DNA from: an uncultured Rubrobacteraceae bacterium
GTDB lineage: Bacteria; Actinomycetota; Rubrobacteria; Rubrobacterales; Rubrobacteraceae
NCBI GenBank assembly: GCA_902806015.1
Contig: CADCUZ010000129.1
Span: forward strand, 1-25,555
Length of the DNA stretch: 25,555 bases
Direction: 5' to 3'
Program-made: the position numbers and the translations under genes
The notes under the pieces: generated by a model
What the model saw: only the letters and a program-made list of their open reading frames with translations
What the model was told of the DNA's origin: nothing
The model's database searches: none
In this document: in pieces, positions 1 through 8,065 of the stretch
How the letters are laid out: every line of letters starts with the position of its first letter
How positions within the stretch are numbered: position 1 is the stretch's first letter

Positions 1-1828
1 GGGAATGCCGCCGAGCGAAGGCCTGTAGGTTCTGGTGGGCGGCGACCGCGACTTGGGCCAACCCGTCGTGCACCTCGTAAGCAACGCGTCGGCGCTCCTC
101 CTCCTGCGCGCTAAGCAGCTTTCCGACCAAGTCCTGCAAGGCGCGCCCGCGCTCCTCTAACTCCTCGTAAAGCGAGGCGTTCTCAAGGGCGCTCGCCGCC
201 TGGCTAGTAAGGCTGCTGAGTATCTTCATGGTGTCGGTCTCCGCCAGCGACTCCTTACCGTAGGCCTCCAATACACCGACGACGCGATCCTTGATCCTGA
301 GCGGCAGGCAGAGCCCCACTAGGTAAGCGTTCTCGGACCCCGAACCGTGAGGCAGCCGGAACGTGCGGGGTTCCTCGCTCTCCAGCGTCGCCCGGCGCGC
401 GGCCTCGGCCTCCTGCTCGAACCGATCCCGGCGTCGCAGTCCTTCCAGTCCGGCCGAACCCCAGATGCGTAGCTCCCCGTGGGCGTCTTGTACGCTGAGG
501 ACCGCTGCGGTCAGGCTTGATACGCCCCGCATGATCTCTAGCAGCCTCGAGACGATCTCCACCGACGAAAGCGTGGAGCCCAAGACTTGGCCGGCCTCGC
601 GAAGGGCGATCAGCACGCTCAGACTGCGGCGAAGGTTCTCTTCGGCCATCTTGCGCTCTGTGACGTCGTGCGCTACGACGATCATGGCCTCACGGCCATC
701 GTAGAGCACGCCGCTGACGTTGACCTCCACGGCCACCAGCGTCCCATTCTTGCGCCGGTAGCGTCTCTCGCCGATGAAGCAGTGGCCTTCCGCTATTGTA
801 CGTTTCGTGTTCTCGTCTATGCTCTGCCGGTCGTGGGCAACGATGTCGTAGAGCACCATGTCATTGAGCTCCTCGGGCCCGTATCCTAGCGAGCGGTGCA
901 GCGCGGCGTTGGCCTCGAGGATACGCTTGCTCTCTAGGTCTACGACGAAGATGTTCTCGGCCGCCTGCTCGACCACGGTGCGGTAGAGGATGTCGCTTCT
1001 GGTTAGGGCTTCCTTGGTCTTCTTGGGTTCGGTTATGTCCTCAATCACGCCAACGAAATGCTCGGGCCCGCTCGAAGTGCGGATCAACGAAAGGGTGAGG
1101 CAAATCCAAGCCCGGGACCCATCCTTCCGACGTATGAGTTTCTCCTCCGAATAGTCCCGTAACTCCCCACCTAACATGCGCGCGCCGCGCTCGAGATCCC
1201 TTTCCAAGTCTTCGGGAAGAAGAATGTCCCGAAAATCCACCGTGTGTAACTCCTCGCGAGTATAACCGAGGATCTCGCAGAACTTATCGTTGAAACTGAT
1301 CCAGCTCCCGTCCAACCGGACCTGCACCATACCCACCGGGACCTGCTCGAATATGGCCGCGAATCGCCGCTCGCTCTTCCTTAGGGCCTCCTCGTCCTCC
1401 TTGCGCTCGGTCACGTCGAAGATGGCACCCTGCCAGTACAGGGGTCCTCCGCCTTCGTGGCGAACGAGGACGGCCTCCTCGCGCACCCACACCACCGAGC
1501 CGTCCTTGGCCAGCAGCCGGTACTCCTCGGCGAAGCGCCCCTCCCCTTCCTTCTCGAAGCGCTCGTCGGCGGCCAGGATCCTCTCACGGTCGTCGGGGTG
1601 AAGGCGCTTGGGCCACAGGCGGCCCTCCAGCCACTCCTCAGCGGTGTAGCCGAGCATCTCTTCAATCTGCGGGCTGGTGTACAGCGGGGTGGCCGGGTCG
1701 TCGACCGAATCTATGTAGGTGACCGCCGGGATCTGCTCGACTAGGGTGCGGTACCTTTCCCCCGCATCCCTGAGCGCCTCCTCCGAGTACTTGCGCTGGT
1801 CGTTTTGCTCTCCATCCGAGGTCTCCAC
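1..1828 (-). CDS. Multi-PAS/GAF sensor histidine kinase, NarL type (partial; 3' end outside window)
   Basis: The minus-strand frame is open from a GTG at 1828 to the window edge (609 codons seen), so the C-terminal part is missing. Three PAS units follow one another (about residues 15-140, 145-270 and 270-395). Each ends in a PAC-like stretch with the typical DVTERK or DITE linker (IFDVTERK, IEDITEPK, AHDVTERK). A GAF-like segment follows (about 410-550), then a dimerisation helix of the HisKA_3 class with EEERRRVAYEVHDG; the phospho-acceptor is His at about residue 587. The ATPase domain would lie beyond position 1. No membrane segment is visible, so the protein probably senses a cytoplasmic or diffusible signal through its PAS/GAF domains and phosphorylates a LuxR-type response regulator. 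The GTG start has an AAGGGAG Shine-Dalgarno just upstream. The ligand and partner cannot be told from the sequence. Confidence 0.88.
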   Translation of the reverse strand, partial: METSDGEQNDQRKYSEEALRDAGERYRTLVEQIPAVTYIDSVDDPATPLYTSPQIEEMLGYTAEEWLEGRLWPKRLHPDDRERILAADERFEKEGEGRFAEEYRLLAKDGSVVWVREEAVLVRHEGGGPLYWQGAIFDVTERKEDEEALRKSERRFAAIFEQVPVGMVQVRLDGSWISFNDKFCEILGYTREELHTVDFRDILLPEDLERDLERGARMLGGELRDYSEEKLIRRKDGSRAWICLTLSLIRTSSGPEHFVGVIEDITEPKKTKEALTRSDILYRTVVEQAAENIFVVDLESKRILEANAALHRSLGYGPEELNDMVLYDIVAHDRQSIDENTKRTIAEGHCFIGERRYRRKNGTLVAVEVNVSGVLYDGREAMIVVAHDVTERKMAEENLRRSLSVLIALREAGQVLGSTLSSVEIVSRLLEIMRGVSSLTAAVLSVQDAHGELRIWGSAGLEGLRRRDRFEQEAEAARRATLESEEPRTFRLPHGSGSENAYLVGLCLPLRIKDRVVGVLEAYGKESLAETDTMKILSSLTSQAASALENASLYEELEERGRALQDLVGKLLSAQEEERRRVAYEVHDGLAQVAVAAHQNLQAFARRHS

Positions 1829-1862
1829 GTCTCCCTTTCTGGTGGGAACGCCACCGCTAGCG

Positions 1863-2156
1863 TCAAGTATACTGCTCGCGGTCGTTATAAAGAACTACCC
1901 CAGAGGCCGCCCGCCGCGCTCTGACCTCACGGTCGGCCTTGAGGCTTTCGAGCACGACATCCCGCTGGGTCTCGTCCTTCCAGAAGTCCCGGAAGAGTTG
2001 TTCCTCGTTGGGGTCGTCCTCGCCGATCTCCTGCAGGATTGCTACACGAAGCGAGACCTGTTCGTCGTAACCGATGGCACCGTTGGTCGGCAGAGTGCTA
2101 GCCCCGCCGGCGAACCTCAACCCGGAAGGTACGTTCCCCTCCCTCTTCGAGCCCAT
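1863..2156 (-). CDS. Small hypothetical protein (possible)
   Basis: This is an open frame of 97 codons immediately downstream of the GT2 glycosyltransferase. Its first 20 or so codons overlap the end of that gene in another frame. The part beyond residue 30 looks protein-like: acidic and amphipathic, with EQLFRDFWKDETQRDVVLESLK, unlike the arginine/proline-rich shadow frames typical of this GC content. There is no convincing Shine-Dalgarno before the ATG at 2156, and a start inside the frame is possible. I do not recognise a family. It may be a real small gene, a fragment or a spurious frame. Confidence 0.35.
   Translation of the reverse strand: MGSKREGNVPSGLRFAGGASTLPTNGAIGYDEQVSLRVAILQEIGEDDPNEEQLFRDFWKDETQRDVVLESLKADREVRARRAASGVVLYNDREQYT
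1866..1871 (-). promoter_or_regulatory. Possible -10 element for the PAS/GAF histidine kinase
   Basis: The minus strand reads TATACT about 38 bases upstream of the kinase start codon, a good sigma-70 -10 match. The region 17 bases further upstream is a poor -35 match. A short inverted repeat (GGTGG/CCACC) lies in the leader between this site and the Shine-Dalgarno. Confidence 0.3.
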
Positions 2157-2889
2157 CCACGACTCCGCCCCGCATATCGCTGGAGGGGGCGTCGCTGGGC
2201 TGTGAGGGACTGCGCAACTCGCGCCAGATAGCGGGCAGCACCTTCGCGGGGTAGCTCCACCGGATAAACGACTCGCCGTGCTGTCGGATCCTGTACCCGA
2301 TCGGCACCTCTGCCAGCCGGAAGCCCTTGCGCAAGAGGTCCAGCGTCAACACCTGGGCGTAATTGTAGTCGTGAACGATCTCCGCCCTATCGGCGGCCTC
2401 GCGGGAGAACGCACGCATCCCCGTCTGCCCGTCGGTCATCCTCCGCCCCGTGAGCGCCGAGAGCAAGGCGGTGAAGGCGTGATTGCCGACCCGCCGGTAC
2501 AGGCGCATTCCCCGCACCCCGCCGAGAAACCGGCTGCCGAGCACGTAGTCGGCCCGACCGGCCAAGATCGGCTCCAGCAGGCTCGGGAGGTCCTCGGGCG
2601 AGTACTCGAGGTCCGCATCGAGGTAGGCGACGGCCGTCGCCCCCGTCTCCACCGCGGCCCGTAAACCGCTCCTCACCGCGGCACCGAGCCCCCTGTTCTC
2701 CTGGTGGACCACCACCGTGGCGCCCCGCCCCCGCGCGACGGCGGCCGTGCGGTCCGTGGAGCCGTCGTCCACGACCAGGGGAAGGAGGGTGTGGCCCGGC
2801 ACCTCCACGCGCGAGATGCCGTCTAGCAGCTCCCCGATAGTGGACTCCTCGTCTTTGGCCGGTATCACGACCGCCACCACCGGGTTCAC
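2098..2889 (-). CDS. GT2 glycosyltransferase, polyprenyl-phosphate mannose/glucose synthase-like
   Basis: The protein is a 263-residue family 2 glycosyltransferase. It opens with the GT-A nucleotide-binding fold (VVAVVIPAKDEESTIGELLD). It has the DDGSTDRT motif at 41-48 and a metal-binding DAD at 91-93 within AYLDADLEYSPEDLP. The later GSRFLGG and GQTGMRAFSREA segments are characteristic of DPM1/DPG-synthase-like enzymes, which move a sugar from a nucleotide donor to a polyprenyl phosphate on the inner membrane face. No C-terminal membrane helices follow the catalytic domain. I chose the GTG at 2889 because it overlaps the stop of the upstream phosphatase-family gene in a 4-base GTGA, a sign of translational coupling; the frame could extend upstream only through that gene. 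The sugar specificity is unknown. Confidence 0.85.
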   Translation of the reverse strand: MNPVVAVVIPAKDEESTIGELLDGISRVEVPGHTLLPLVVDDGSTDRTAAVARGRGATVVVHQENRGLGAAVRSGLRAAVETGATAVAYLDADLEYSPEDLPSLLEPILAGRADYVLGSRFLGGVRGMRLYRRVGNHAFTALLSALTGRRMTDGQTGMRAFSREAADRAEIVHDYNYAQVLTLDLLRKGFRLAEVPIGYRIRQHGESFIRWSYPAKVLPAIWRELRSPSQPSDAPSSDMRGGVVDGLEEGGERTFRVEVRRRG

Positions 2890-4325
2890 CGGTTCCCCTC
2901 CAGCGCGTCCTCCAGCACCCGGCCCGTGGAGCCCGCCGGCGGCTCGACGCCGAGCAGGTAGCAGATCGTCGGCGCGAGGTCCATGACGGAGGCGGGCTTC
3001 GCGACCGCCCGGCCGCGCGCGACGCCGCTGCCCCACATGGCGAAAGGGACGAATCGCTCGCCCTCGGAGAGGTGCCCGTGGGCGCCGATGCCGATGCCCT
3101 GCCCGTGGTCGGCCATCAAGACCACGGCCGCGCCCTCCAGGTACCCTTTCTCCCCGCACCAGGACATGAAACCCTCTATGAGGTTGTCCGTGACCTCGAT
3201 GCGCTCCACGTACTCGGGGTAACGGGTGCCGCGCACGTGCCCGTTCTGGTCGACGGCCAGCAGTTGCAGCACGAGCAGCTCCGGGTCGTGCTCCTCGAGC
3301 TCGCGCTTGCCGGCGGCGATGAGGTTGCCGTCGATCTTGTCGTTGTGGGCCACGCTGGTCACGCTCGCCACGTCGTCACCGAAGGCGTCTATGAGGTGCG
3401 CTATCCCGACGAGGCGCCCCTTCTTGCCCGAATGGCGCAACACGTCGAAGACGCTCTCGACCTTTAGGCCGAGCTTCAGGACCAGGTTCGAGGTGATCCC
3501 GTGGCGCTCCGGCGGCGCCCCCGTGAGCATCGACGAGAAACACACCACGGTCCGGGCCGGATAGACGGTCTCGACCGACCCGTAGACCGTCCCCCCCGCC
3601 ATCATCTTCTCCAGGTAGGGCTTCTCCGCCTCGCGGAACCTGTCCAGCCGGCACCCGTCTATGACCACCACGATCACGCGCTTGGCCGACGCCCCGGCGC
3701 GGTTGACAACCGCTGTCGGCTCCGACGGATAAACCGGCTTCCAATCGAAAAACCGCCGGTGCACCCACCACCCGGCAACACCCACGGCGGCCGTGAAGGC
3801 CAAGACCGCCCCAGCCCGACCCACCGTGAGAGGTACCGAGACCAGGTACTCTAGGGCGAACAGCACGACCAACGCCTTCGGTACCTGCTCCAAAAAGTTA
3901 CCGCTCGTCGAGTCGGGGTTCTCCAGTACGAGCCTACAGAACCGCAGGAAGTTGGTCTTCGGCGCCCCCGTGCGCAAATGGTAGTAGAAGGTTCCCCAGA
4001 AAAAGACCGTAAAGAAGGCGTATAGCCCAAGCGAGAGCACGAGCGCCCCGACGTCCACGAACCGGAAGACTAGCACGAACGCGGCCAGAAAACCCCACAG
4101 CGCCCACCGCAAACGCAGCGGAAAGTCGTAGCGGACAAAGAGGAGCACGAGCGGGACCGCCGGCAACGCCCGCCCCCAGAAGCCGGGGCCGAGGATCTCA
4201 CCAACGTGGAGGAGCACGAAGACGCCGAGGACGAACACGGGGTGGAACGACTTGCCCTCGTTGAGCACGTTCCACAGGCGGGCGGCGAGGATCTCGAACC
4301 CCGACGCCGCCTTCACGCCGGCCAC
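2886..4325 (-). CDS. Membrane-anchored alkaline-phosphatase-superfamily protein (type I phosphodiesterase/nucleotide pyrophosphatase-like)
   Basis: The protein has 479 residues. The N-terminal 190 residues carry about five hydrophobic segments, and the catalytic domain of the alkaline phosphatase superfamily follows. Visible metal-site residues are D223 (VVVIDGCRLD), the nucleophile T259 (YPARTVVCFSSMLTG), D359 and H363 (DQNGH), D406 and H407 (MADHGQG), and H418 (GAHGH). This is the pattern of type I phosphodiesterases and phosphoglycerol-transferase-like enzymes that cut or transfer phosphoesters. The membrane anchor and the coupled downstream GT2 gene suggest a substrate that is a lipid-linked or envelope phosphate ester, but that is inference. 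The GTG at 4325 gives the longest frame. Another GTG at 4316 has a GGGTGG upstream and may be the true start. Transcription probably begins at the promoter near 4414. Confidence 0.85.
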   Translation of the reverse strand: MAGVKAASGFEILAARLWNVLNEGKSFHPVFVLGVFVLLHVGEILGPGFWGRALPAVPLVLLFVRYDFPLRLRWALWGFLAAFVLVFRFVDVGALVLSLGLYAFFTVFFWGTFYYHLRTGAPKTNFLRFCRLVLENPDSTSGNFLEQVPKALVVLFALEYLVSVPLTVGRAGAVLAFTAAVGVAGWWVHRRFFDWKPVYPSEPTAVVNRAGASAKRVIVVVIDGCRLDRFREAEKPYLEKMMAGGTVYGSVETVYPARTVVCFSSMLTGAPPERHGITSNLVLKLGLKVESVFDVLRHSGKKGRLVGIAHLIDAFGDDVASVTSVAHNDKIDGNLIAAGKRELEEHDPELLVLQLLAVDQNGHVRGTRYPEYVERIEVTDNLIEGFMSWCGEKGYLEGAAVVLMADHGQGIGIGAHGHLSEGERFVPFAMWGSGVARGRAVAKPASVMDLAPTICYLLGVEPPAGSTGRVLEDALEGNR

Positions 4326-4413
4326 CCAGAAGAGAAGCCGCGCCCCGGGGGCACCCCGTATTTGGTCTTCCTCACTACATCCCCGCCCGACTCTTGCCCA
4401 ACGGCCTCTTCGT

Positions 4414-4442
4414 ACATTACCTTTGCCGGTAGATTATTGCAA
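4414..4442 (-). promoter_or_regulatory. Sigma-70-type promoter for the phosphatase/GT2 operon
   Basis: On the minus strand there is a TTGCAA -35 (4437-4442), a 17-base spacer and a TAATGT -10 (4414-4419), about 90 bases upstream of the GTG at 4325. The same arrangement with the same 17-base spacer occurs at 9078-9106 upstream of the epimerase gene. This repetition is the main support. The -35 abuts a Fur-type box on its upstream side. Confidence 0.6.
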
Positions 4443-4454
4443 ATGATTATCATT
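4442..4454 (+). promoter_or_regulatory. Fur-type operator (iron box)
   Basis: The sequence AATGATTATCATT is a perfect 6-1-6 inverted repeat (AATGAT-T-ATCATT) and resembles the classic Fur box, which Fur binds with Fe(II) to repress iron-uptake genes. It ends 18 bases before the ATG of the broken efeO. It also touches the -35 element of the divergent minus-strand promoter. An IdeR/DtxR box would read TTAGGTTAG-like, which this does not. Confidence 0.75.
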
Positions 4455-4472
4455 AATATCGAAAGGCGGGTT

Positions 4473-5340
4473 ATGGTGGCAGGTATCGGTGGGGTGTCAA
4501 GGGCTTTTTGGCGTCGGTGGTTGGCGCCCTCGTTGTTCGCGGCTTTGGCAGTCGTGGTGGTGGCGGGCCGGGGCCCCCGAGAACGGCGGGTCCGGCGGGG
4601 AAGGTCGGGGGCGAAGAGGAGGCGTCGGCGGAGCCCATCGGAGGCGGGAAGACCGGCGAGAACACTTTGGGGTGACCACGGCCGTAGACGTCGGGGGGGC
4701 CCGGAGTTGGGGGCGGCGGACGAGCACGAAGAGTACGTGGCAGAGCAGACCGCGTTGCTGGAGGAGCGGGCGAGGGGTTCACGGAGGAGGTGGTCGCGGG
4801 CGACGTGGACGAGGAGCAATAGGCTCCTCGCGCCGGCGCGGTAACCTTGGCAGCGAATCGAACCTATCGCGGCCTCGCTCGGGGATTAAGACCCGAACAC
4901 TGACGTTAGGGAGGGCGACGTGCCCGACGGCGAGTGGCGCGGGGATTCCACAGGATCGAGAAGGCCTTCGGGGTTCTGGGCACGACCGAAGGGCAGGAGG
5001 AGGAGTACGCCCGCCGGCTCATGGAGGTCGCGACCAACCTGCGCGAAGGGGTGGAGACCGTCCAGCTCGAGCCGGAGGACCTCCTCACGGGCTCGGTCGA
5101 GTTGCTCAACGAGGTATCGGCCGGCAAGATCAAGGGCGAGGAGGACCGCTACGCGCGCACGGACCTCTACCACACAAGCGCGAACATCGAGGGCTCTGAG
5201 GTCGCCTTCGAGGAGCTCAAGCCGGAGGTCGCGGGGGTAGACGTGACCCTGGCGAACGACGTGGTGGAGGGCTTCGAGGGGATCTACGAGGAGCTCGAAC
5301 GCAGACGCGCGCGACGCCGGATACGGGGCCGTTACGCTGC
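4473..5340 (+). pseudogene. efeO: efeO-like iron-uptake lipoprotein (imelysin/M75 family), degraded
   Basis: Fragments of EfeO, the extracytoplasmic component of the EfeUOB iron system, can be read in order but in changing frames. A signal-peptide-like segment starts at the ATG at 4473 (RRWLAPSLFAALAVVVVAG). A low-complexity Gly/Glu linker follows, then EEYVAEQTALLEERAR, then LLAPAR and WQRIEPIAASLGD. A long clean stretch from about 4952 contains GFHRIEKAFGVLGTTEG (with the family HxxE), GSVELLNEVSAGKIKGEE and DLYHTSANIEGSEVAFEEL. In-frame TAA codons lie at 4842-4844 and 4887-4889, and several frameshifts are needed, including one near 4950. The normal C-terminal end is absent: the sequence runs directly into efeB-like coding sequence. 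A purine-rich ribosome-binding site (AAAGGCGGG) and a Fur box precede the ATG. The boundary with efeB is approximate. Confidence 0.85.
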
Positions 5341-5959
5341 CCCGTCCGCAGACGGTCGCGTTCTGCGGCGACCATTAGGCGGGCGTGGCGACGGCGAAGC
5401 AGGAGTATCTGCACTTCCTCGCCCTGGACCTCCTCACCGAGGACCTCGCAGAAGTGCGGGTGCTCTTGCGGGCCTGGACGGAGGCCACGGCGCGCATGAC
5501 GGAGGGCAAACCGGCTCGCGGGAAGATCGCGAGCGAGGGCGCGCCCCCGTATGATGCCGGCAAGACGTTCGGTCTTTTCTCCGCCAGGCGCAAGCTCACG
5601 TTCGGCTTTGGGCCGACGCTTTTCGAGAGGGACGTCGAGGACCGCTTCGGGCTCGCGGGGACGACGCCGGGCGCATGGACGCCCACGTCCGGCTCGCGCG
5701 CCACAACGAGGGAAGAAGATCCGACGGCTACTCCTTCACCGACGGCTTCGACGCCGAGCGCACCCACCGGGACGCTGGCCTCTTCTTTATCTGCTTGCAG
5801 CGCGCAGCGCGCGAACAGTTCGTGACGCCATAGCGCCGCCTCGCCGACAACGCCCGCCTCAACGACTTCATACGCCACACCGCCAGCGCCCTCTTCGCCA
5901 GCCCGCCCGGGGCAGGTGAGGACGGCCACGTCGGCGAAGGCCTTTTCGGCCTGACCTGA
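5341..5959 (+). pseudogene. efeB: efeB-like Dyp-type haem peroxidase, internally deleted
   Basis: The first part reads TVAFCGDH-stop-AGVATAKQEYLHFLALD, then LTEDLAEVRVLLRAWTEA and LTFGFGPTLF. This matches the N-terminal domain of EfeB, where a glutamine is expected at the TAG (5376-5378). At about 5672 the sequence jumps to the C-terminal part in another frame: DAHVRLARHNEG, GYSFTDGFD, DAGLFFICLQR, LNDFIRHTASALFASPPG. A second TAG (5831-5833) stands where the family has Gln before Arg-Arg-Leu. Roughly 160-200 residues expected between the two parts are missing, including the GxxDG motif and the proximal haem histidine of Dyp peroxidases. The twin-arginine signal peptide is also gone. The product cannot be an active peroxidase. 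The frame finally closes with TGA at 5957-5959. Confidence 0.85.
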
Positions 5960-6032
5960 TGCCGCGAACCCGTCCGAACGGCCCGCGCAAAACGCCCAGG
6001 ATCGAGGCGGGCGAACACCTGCGTCCGGGACC

Positions 6033-8057
6033 TCACCGCTCCCTCTTCACCCGGAAGACGCGGTAGTCCAGCCGGAGCGACTCCTTAACCGTGGGCAATT
6101 GTTTCTCGACGGCGGCGAGCCGCGGGAGGTTCAGCCCGGCCGTGGCCACCTCCTTGAAATTCCAATCCGCGAGCAGCGGCGCCGGGCCGCCGTCGGTGGT
6201 GATGTAGAGGGCGGCATCGAGGAGGCCGACCTCCTCAAGCTCGTCCACCTCCCGGACGAAGCGCGTCCGGTCGTAGGGCAGGACGGGGCGGCCGTAGAGG
6301 TACTCGAAGGTCGAGGCGGTAACGTCGTATCCTTCGGGCATCTCCATGTAGACGACGTCGGCGGGCGGTATCTTCCCTTCGATCCTGTCGAAGGAGGCAA
6401 CTGCCCCGTCCAGCTCCTGAAAGGTGAGGATGGGGAGCGTGGTGTAGAGGGTCCACGACAACGCCAGGGTCGCCAGGGCGCCGGAGGCAACGGCGCCGGC
6501 CCGCCCGTTCAGGAGGCGGGAGATGCCGTGGCCGACACCGACCGTTGCGTAGGCTGCCAGGAGGGCCAGGATCGGGAACGCCGCCGGGACGAAACGCCTG
6601 GTCGCCCAAGGCAGGTCGGGGGCCACGTTCGGGATCGCCGCGTACAGCGCCCCGAACGCGAGAAAGGCGCCGAATAGCAGGGCGCGCGCGGCGTCCATCC
6701 GGCGCGCCGCCAGCACGAACCCGATGAGGCCCAGGGCCGCGACCGCCGGCGTCACGAACCACACCAGGCGCAGCAGTATTTGGGTCCGGTAGGCGTAGAA
6801 GTCCCTGGACCCGTCCGGCAGCGTCTCCCACGGCACGGGCAGGACGAAATAGGCCCAAAGAGCCAGGATCGCCACGCCGATGGCGCCGACGAGGGCGATC
6901 CGCCTGGCCCGTGCCTCCAGGCACGCCCCGATGATGCCCGTCCCCCATCGGCCCCTGACGTACAGGACGGCGCCGGCCAGGACGAGGACGAAGGGGGCCG
7001 CGTACGGGGCAAGGACGAGGGCTTCCTTCAGGCCGTGCTCGGTGTAGATCACGTACAGGTAGCGCGCGCCGTAGGTGTTCAGGTAGAGGACCGCGAGCCC
7101 GGCGAAGACGACCAGCGGCACGCCGGGGTAGAGCCAGCGTCGCAGGGGGCGGCGGGCGAGGAGGTCGAGGCCGAAGAGCGGGGGGATCGCGGCGGCGGCA
7201 AGAAACGCGTCCACCCGGATAAGCATGACGCCCCCGAGGAGGAGGCCGGCAAAGACGCCCGTGAGCCCCCCGGCGCCGCGCACGAACCTCACCGCGAACC
7301 ACAACCCGGCAAGAACCAGGAGCGCGCTCATCACCTCGCTGGACGGGTGGCGGGCCCACCACACCTGGGCGTAGCTCGTTGCCAGCAGCGCCGCGCCGAG
7401 GAGCCCCGCCCGCCGGCCGAAGACCTCGCTTCCTAGGGCGTAGGCCACCCCGACGGCGAAGGCGCCCATGACGGGCACGACCAGCAGGTTTCCCCAGGTT
7501 CCGCCGATCAGGCCTCCCAGGCCGAGGAAGGCGAACGGGCCGGGGAAGAACTGCGGCACGATCAGGTCCTGCCCGTACAAGTAGAACCCCGGGTACTTTT
7601 TACCTTCAACGAAGTGGTGGAAAGGTGCGACGGCCCCGACGAGCGGGTCCCGGTGCAGCAGCGCCCCGGTGCGCGCCAGCTTCTCGGCGAAGAGGAAATA
7701 CACCCCGGGGTCGCGGCTGTTGAGGACGTACTCTGCCGGTCGGCAATAGAGCCCTAAGCTACCCACCGCGAGCAAGAGCGCGCCGAGGTCCCAAGCGGTG
7801 CCCCTGCCTCTCGCGCCTTGCCCGCGGACGACGAAGTACGCCCCGGCGGCGAGGAGCGCCAGGCTCCCGACGATGACGGGAACGGTGAACCATCCGGCGA
7901 GGGCCAGGAGCGTCAGCAGCGGGACGGCGAGGGCGAGGGAGGCCGAGAGGCGGAGCAAGAAGAGTTCCGCGAGGCCGTCGTCCTTGCGGCAGAGCCGGGG
8001 GCCGAGGAAGTGGCCCGGCAGGTAGAGGGACGCCAGGATCAGGAGCCCCTGCACCAC
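6033..8057 (-). CDS. Polytopic glycosyltransferase-like membrane protein (GT39/ArnT-like, GT-C fold)
   Basis: The protein has about 674 residues with a dozen or more hydrophobic segments over the first 530 and a soluble C-terminal domain of about 130 residues. After the second hydrophobic block it has NSRDPGVYFLFAEKL. An acidic residue in the first extracytoplasmic loop is the hallmark of GT-C enzymes, which take a sugar from a polyprenyl-phosphate carrier. ATSYAQVWWARHPSSEV and LIRVDAFLA also fit this class. It follows the epimerase gene, whose TAA lies at 8066-8068. I chose the GTG at 8057; the GTG at 8054, or one at 8102 inside the epimerase gene, are alternatives, and none has a clear Shine-Dalgarno. 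Together with the epimerase it probably builds or attaches an envelope glycan. The acceptor is unknown. Confidence 0.78.
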   Translation of the reverse strand: MVQGLLILASLYLPGHFLGPRLCRKDDGLAELFLLRLSASLALAVPLLTLLALAGWFTVPVIVGSLALLAAGAYFVVRGQGARGRGTAWDLGALLLAVGSLGLYCRPAEYVLNSRDPGVYFLFAEKLARTGALLHRDPLVGAVAPFHHFVEGKKYPGFYLYGQDLIVPQFFPGPFAFLGLGGLIGGTWGNLLVVPVMGAFAVGVAYALGSEVFGRRAGLLGAALLATSYAQVWWARHPSSEVMSALLVLAGLWFAVRFVRGAGGLTGVFAGLLLGGVMLIRVDAFLAAAAIPPLFGLDLLARRPLRRWLYPGVPLVVFAGLAVLYLNTYGARYLYVIYTEHGLKEALVLAPYAAPFVLVLAGAVLYVRGRWGTGIIGACLEARARRIALVGAIGVAILALWAYFVLPVPWETLPDGSRDFYAYRTQILLRLVWFVTPAVAALGLIGFVLAARRMDAARALLFGAFLAFGALYAAIPNVAPDLPWATRRFVPAAFPILALLAAYATVGVGHGISRLLNGRAGAVASGALATLALSWTLYTTLPILTFQELDGAVASFDRIEGKIPPADVVYMEMPEGYDVTASTFEYLYGRPVLPYDRTRFVREVDELEEVGLLDAALYITTDGGPAPLLADWNFKEVATAGLNLPRLAAVEKQLPTVKESLRLDYRVFRVKRER

Positions 8058-8065
8058 GGCGCTTT

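Noticed and set aside
4313..4819. Minus-strand frames across the efeO remnant and the 4326-4472 control region
   Set aside because: They run antisense to recognisable EfeO sequence and cross a Fur box and promoter; the serine/proline-rich product is not protein-like.
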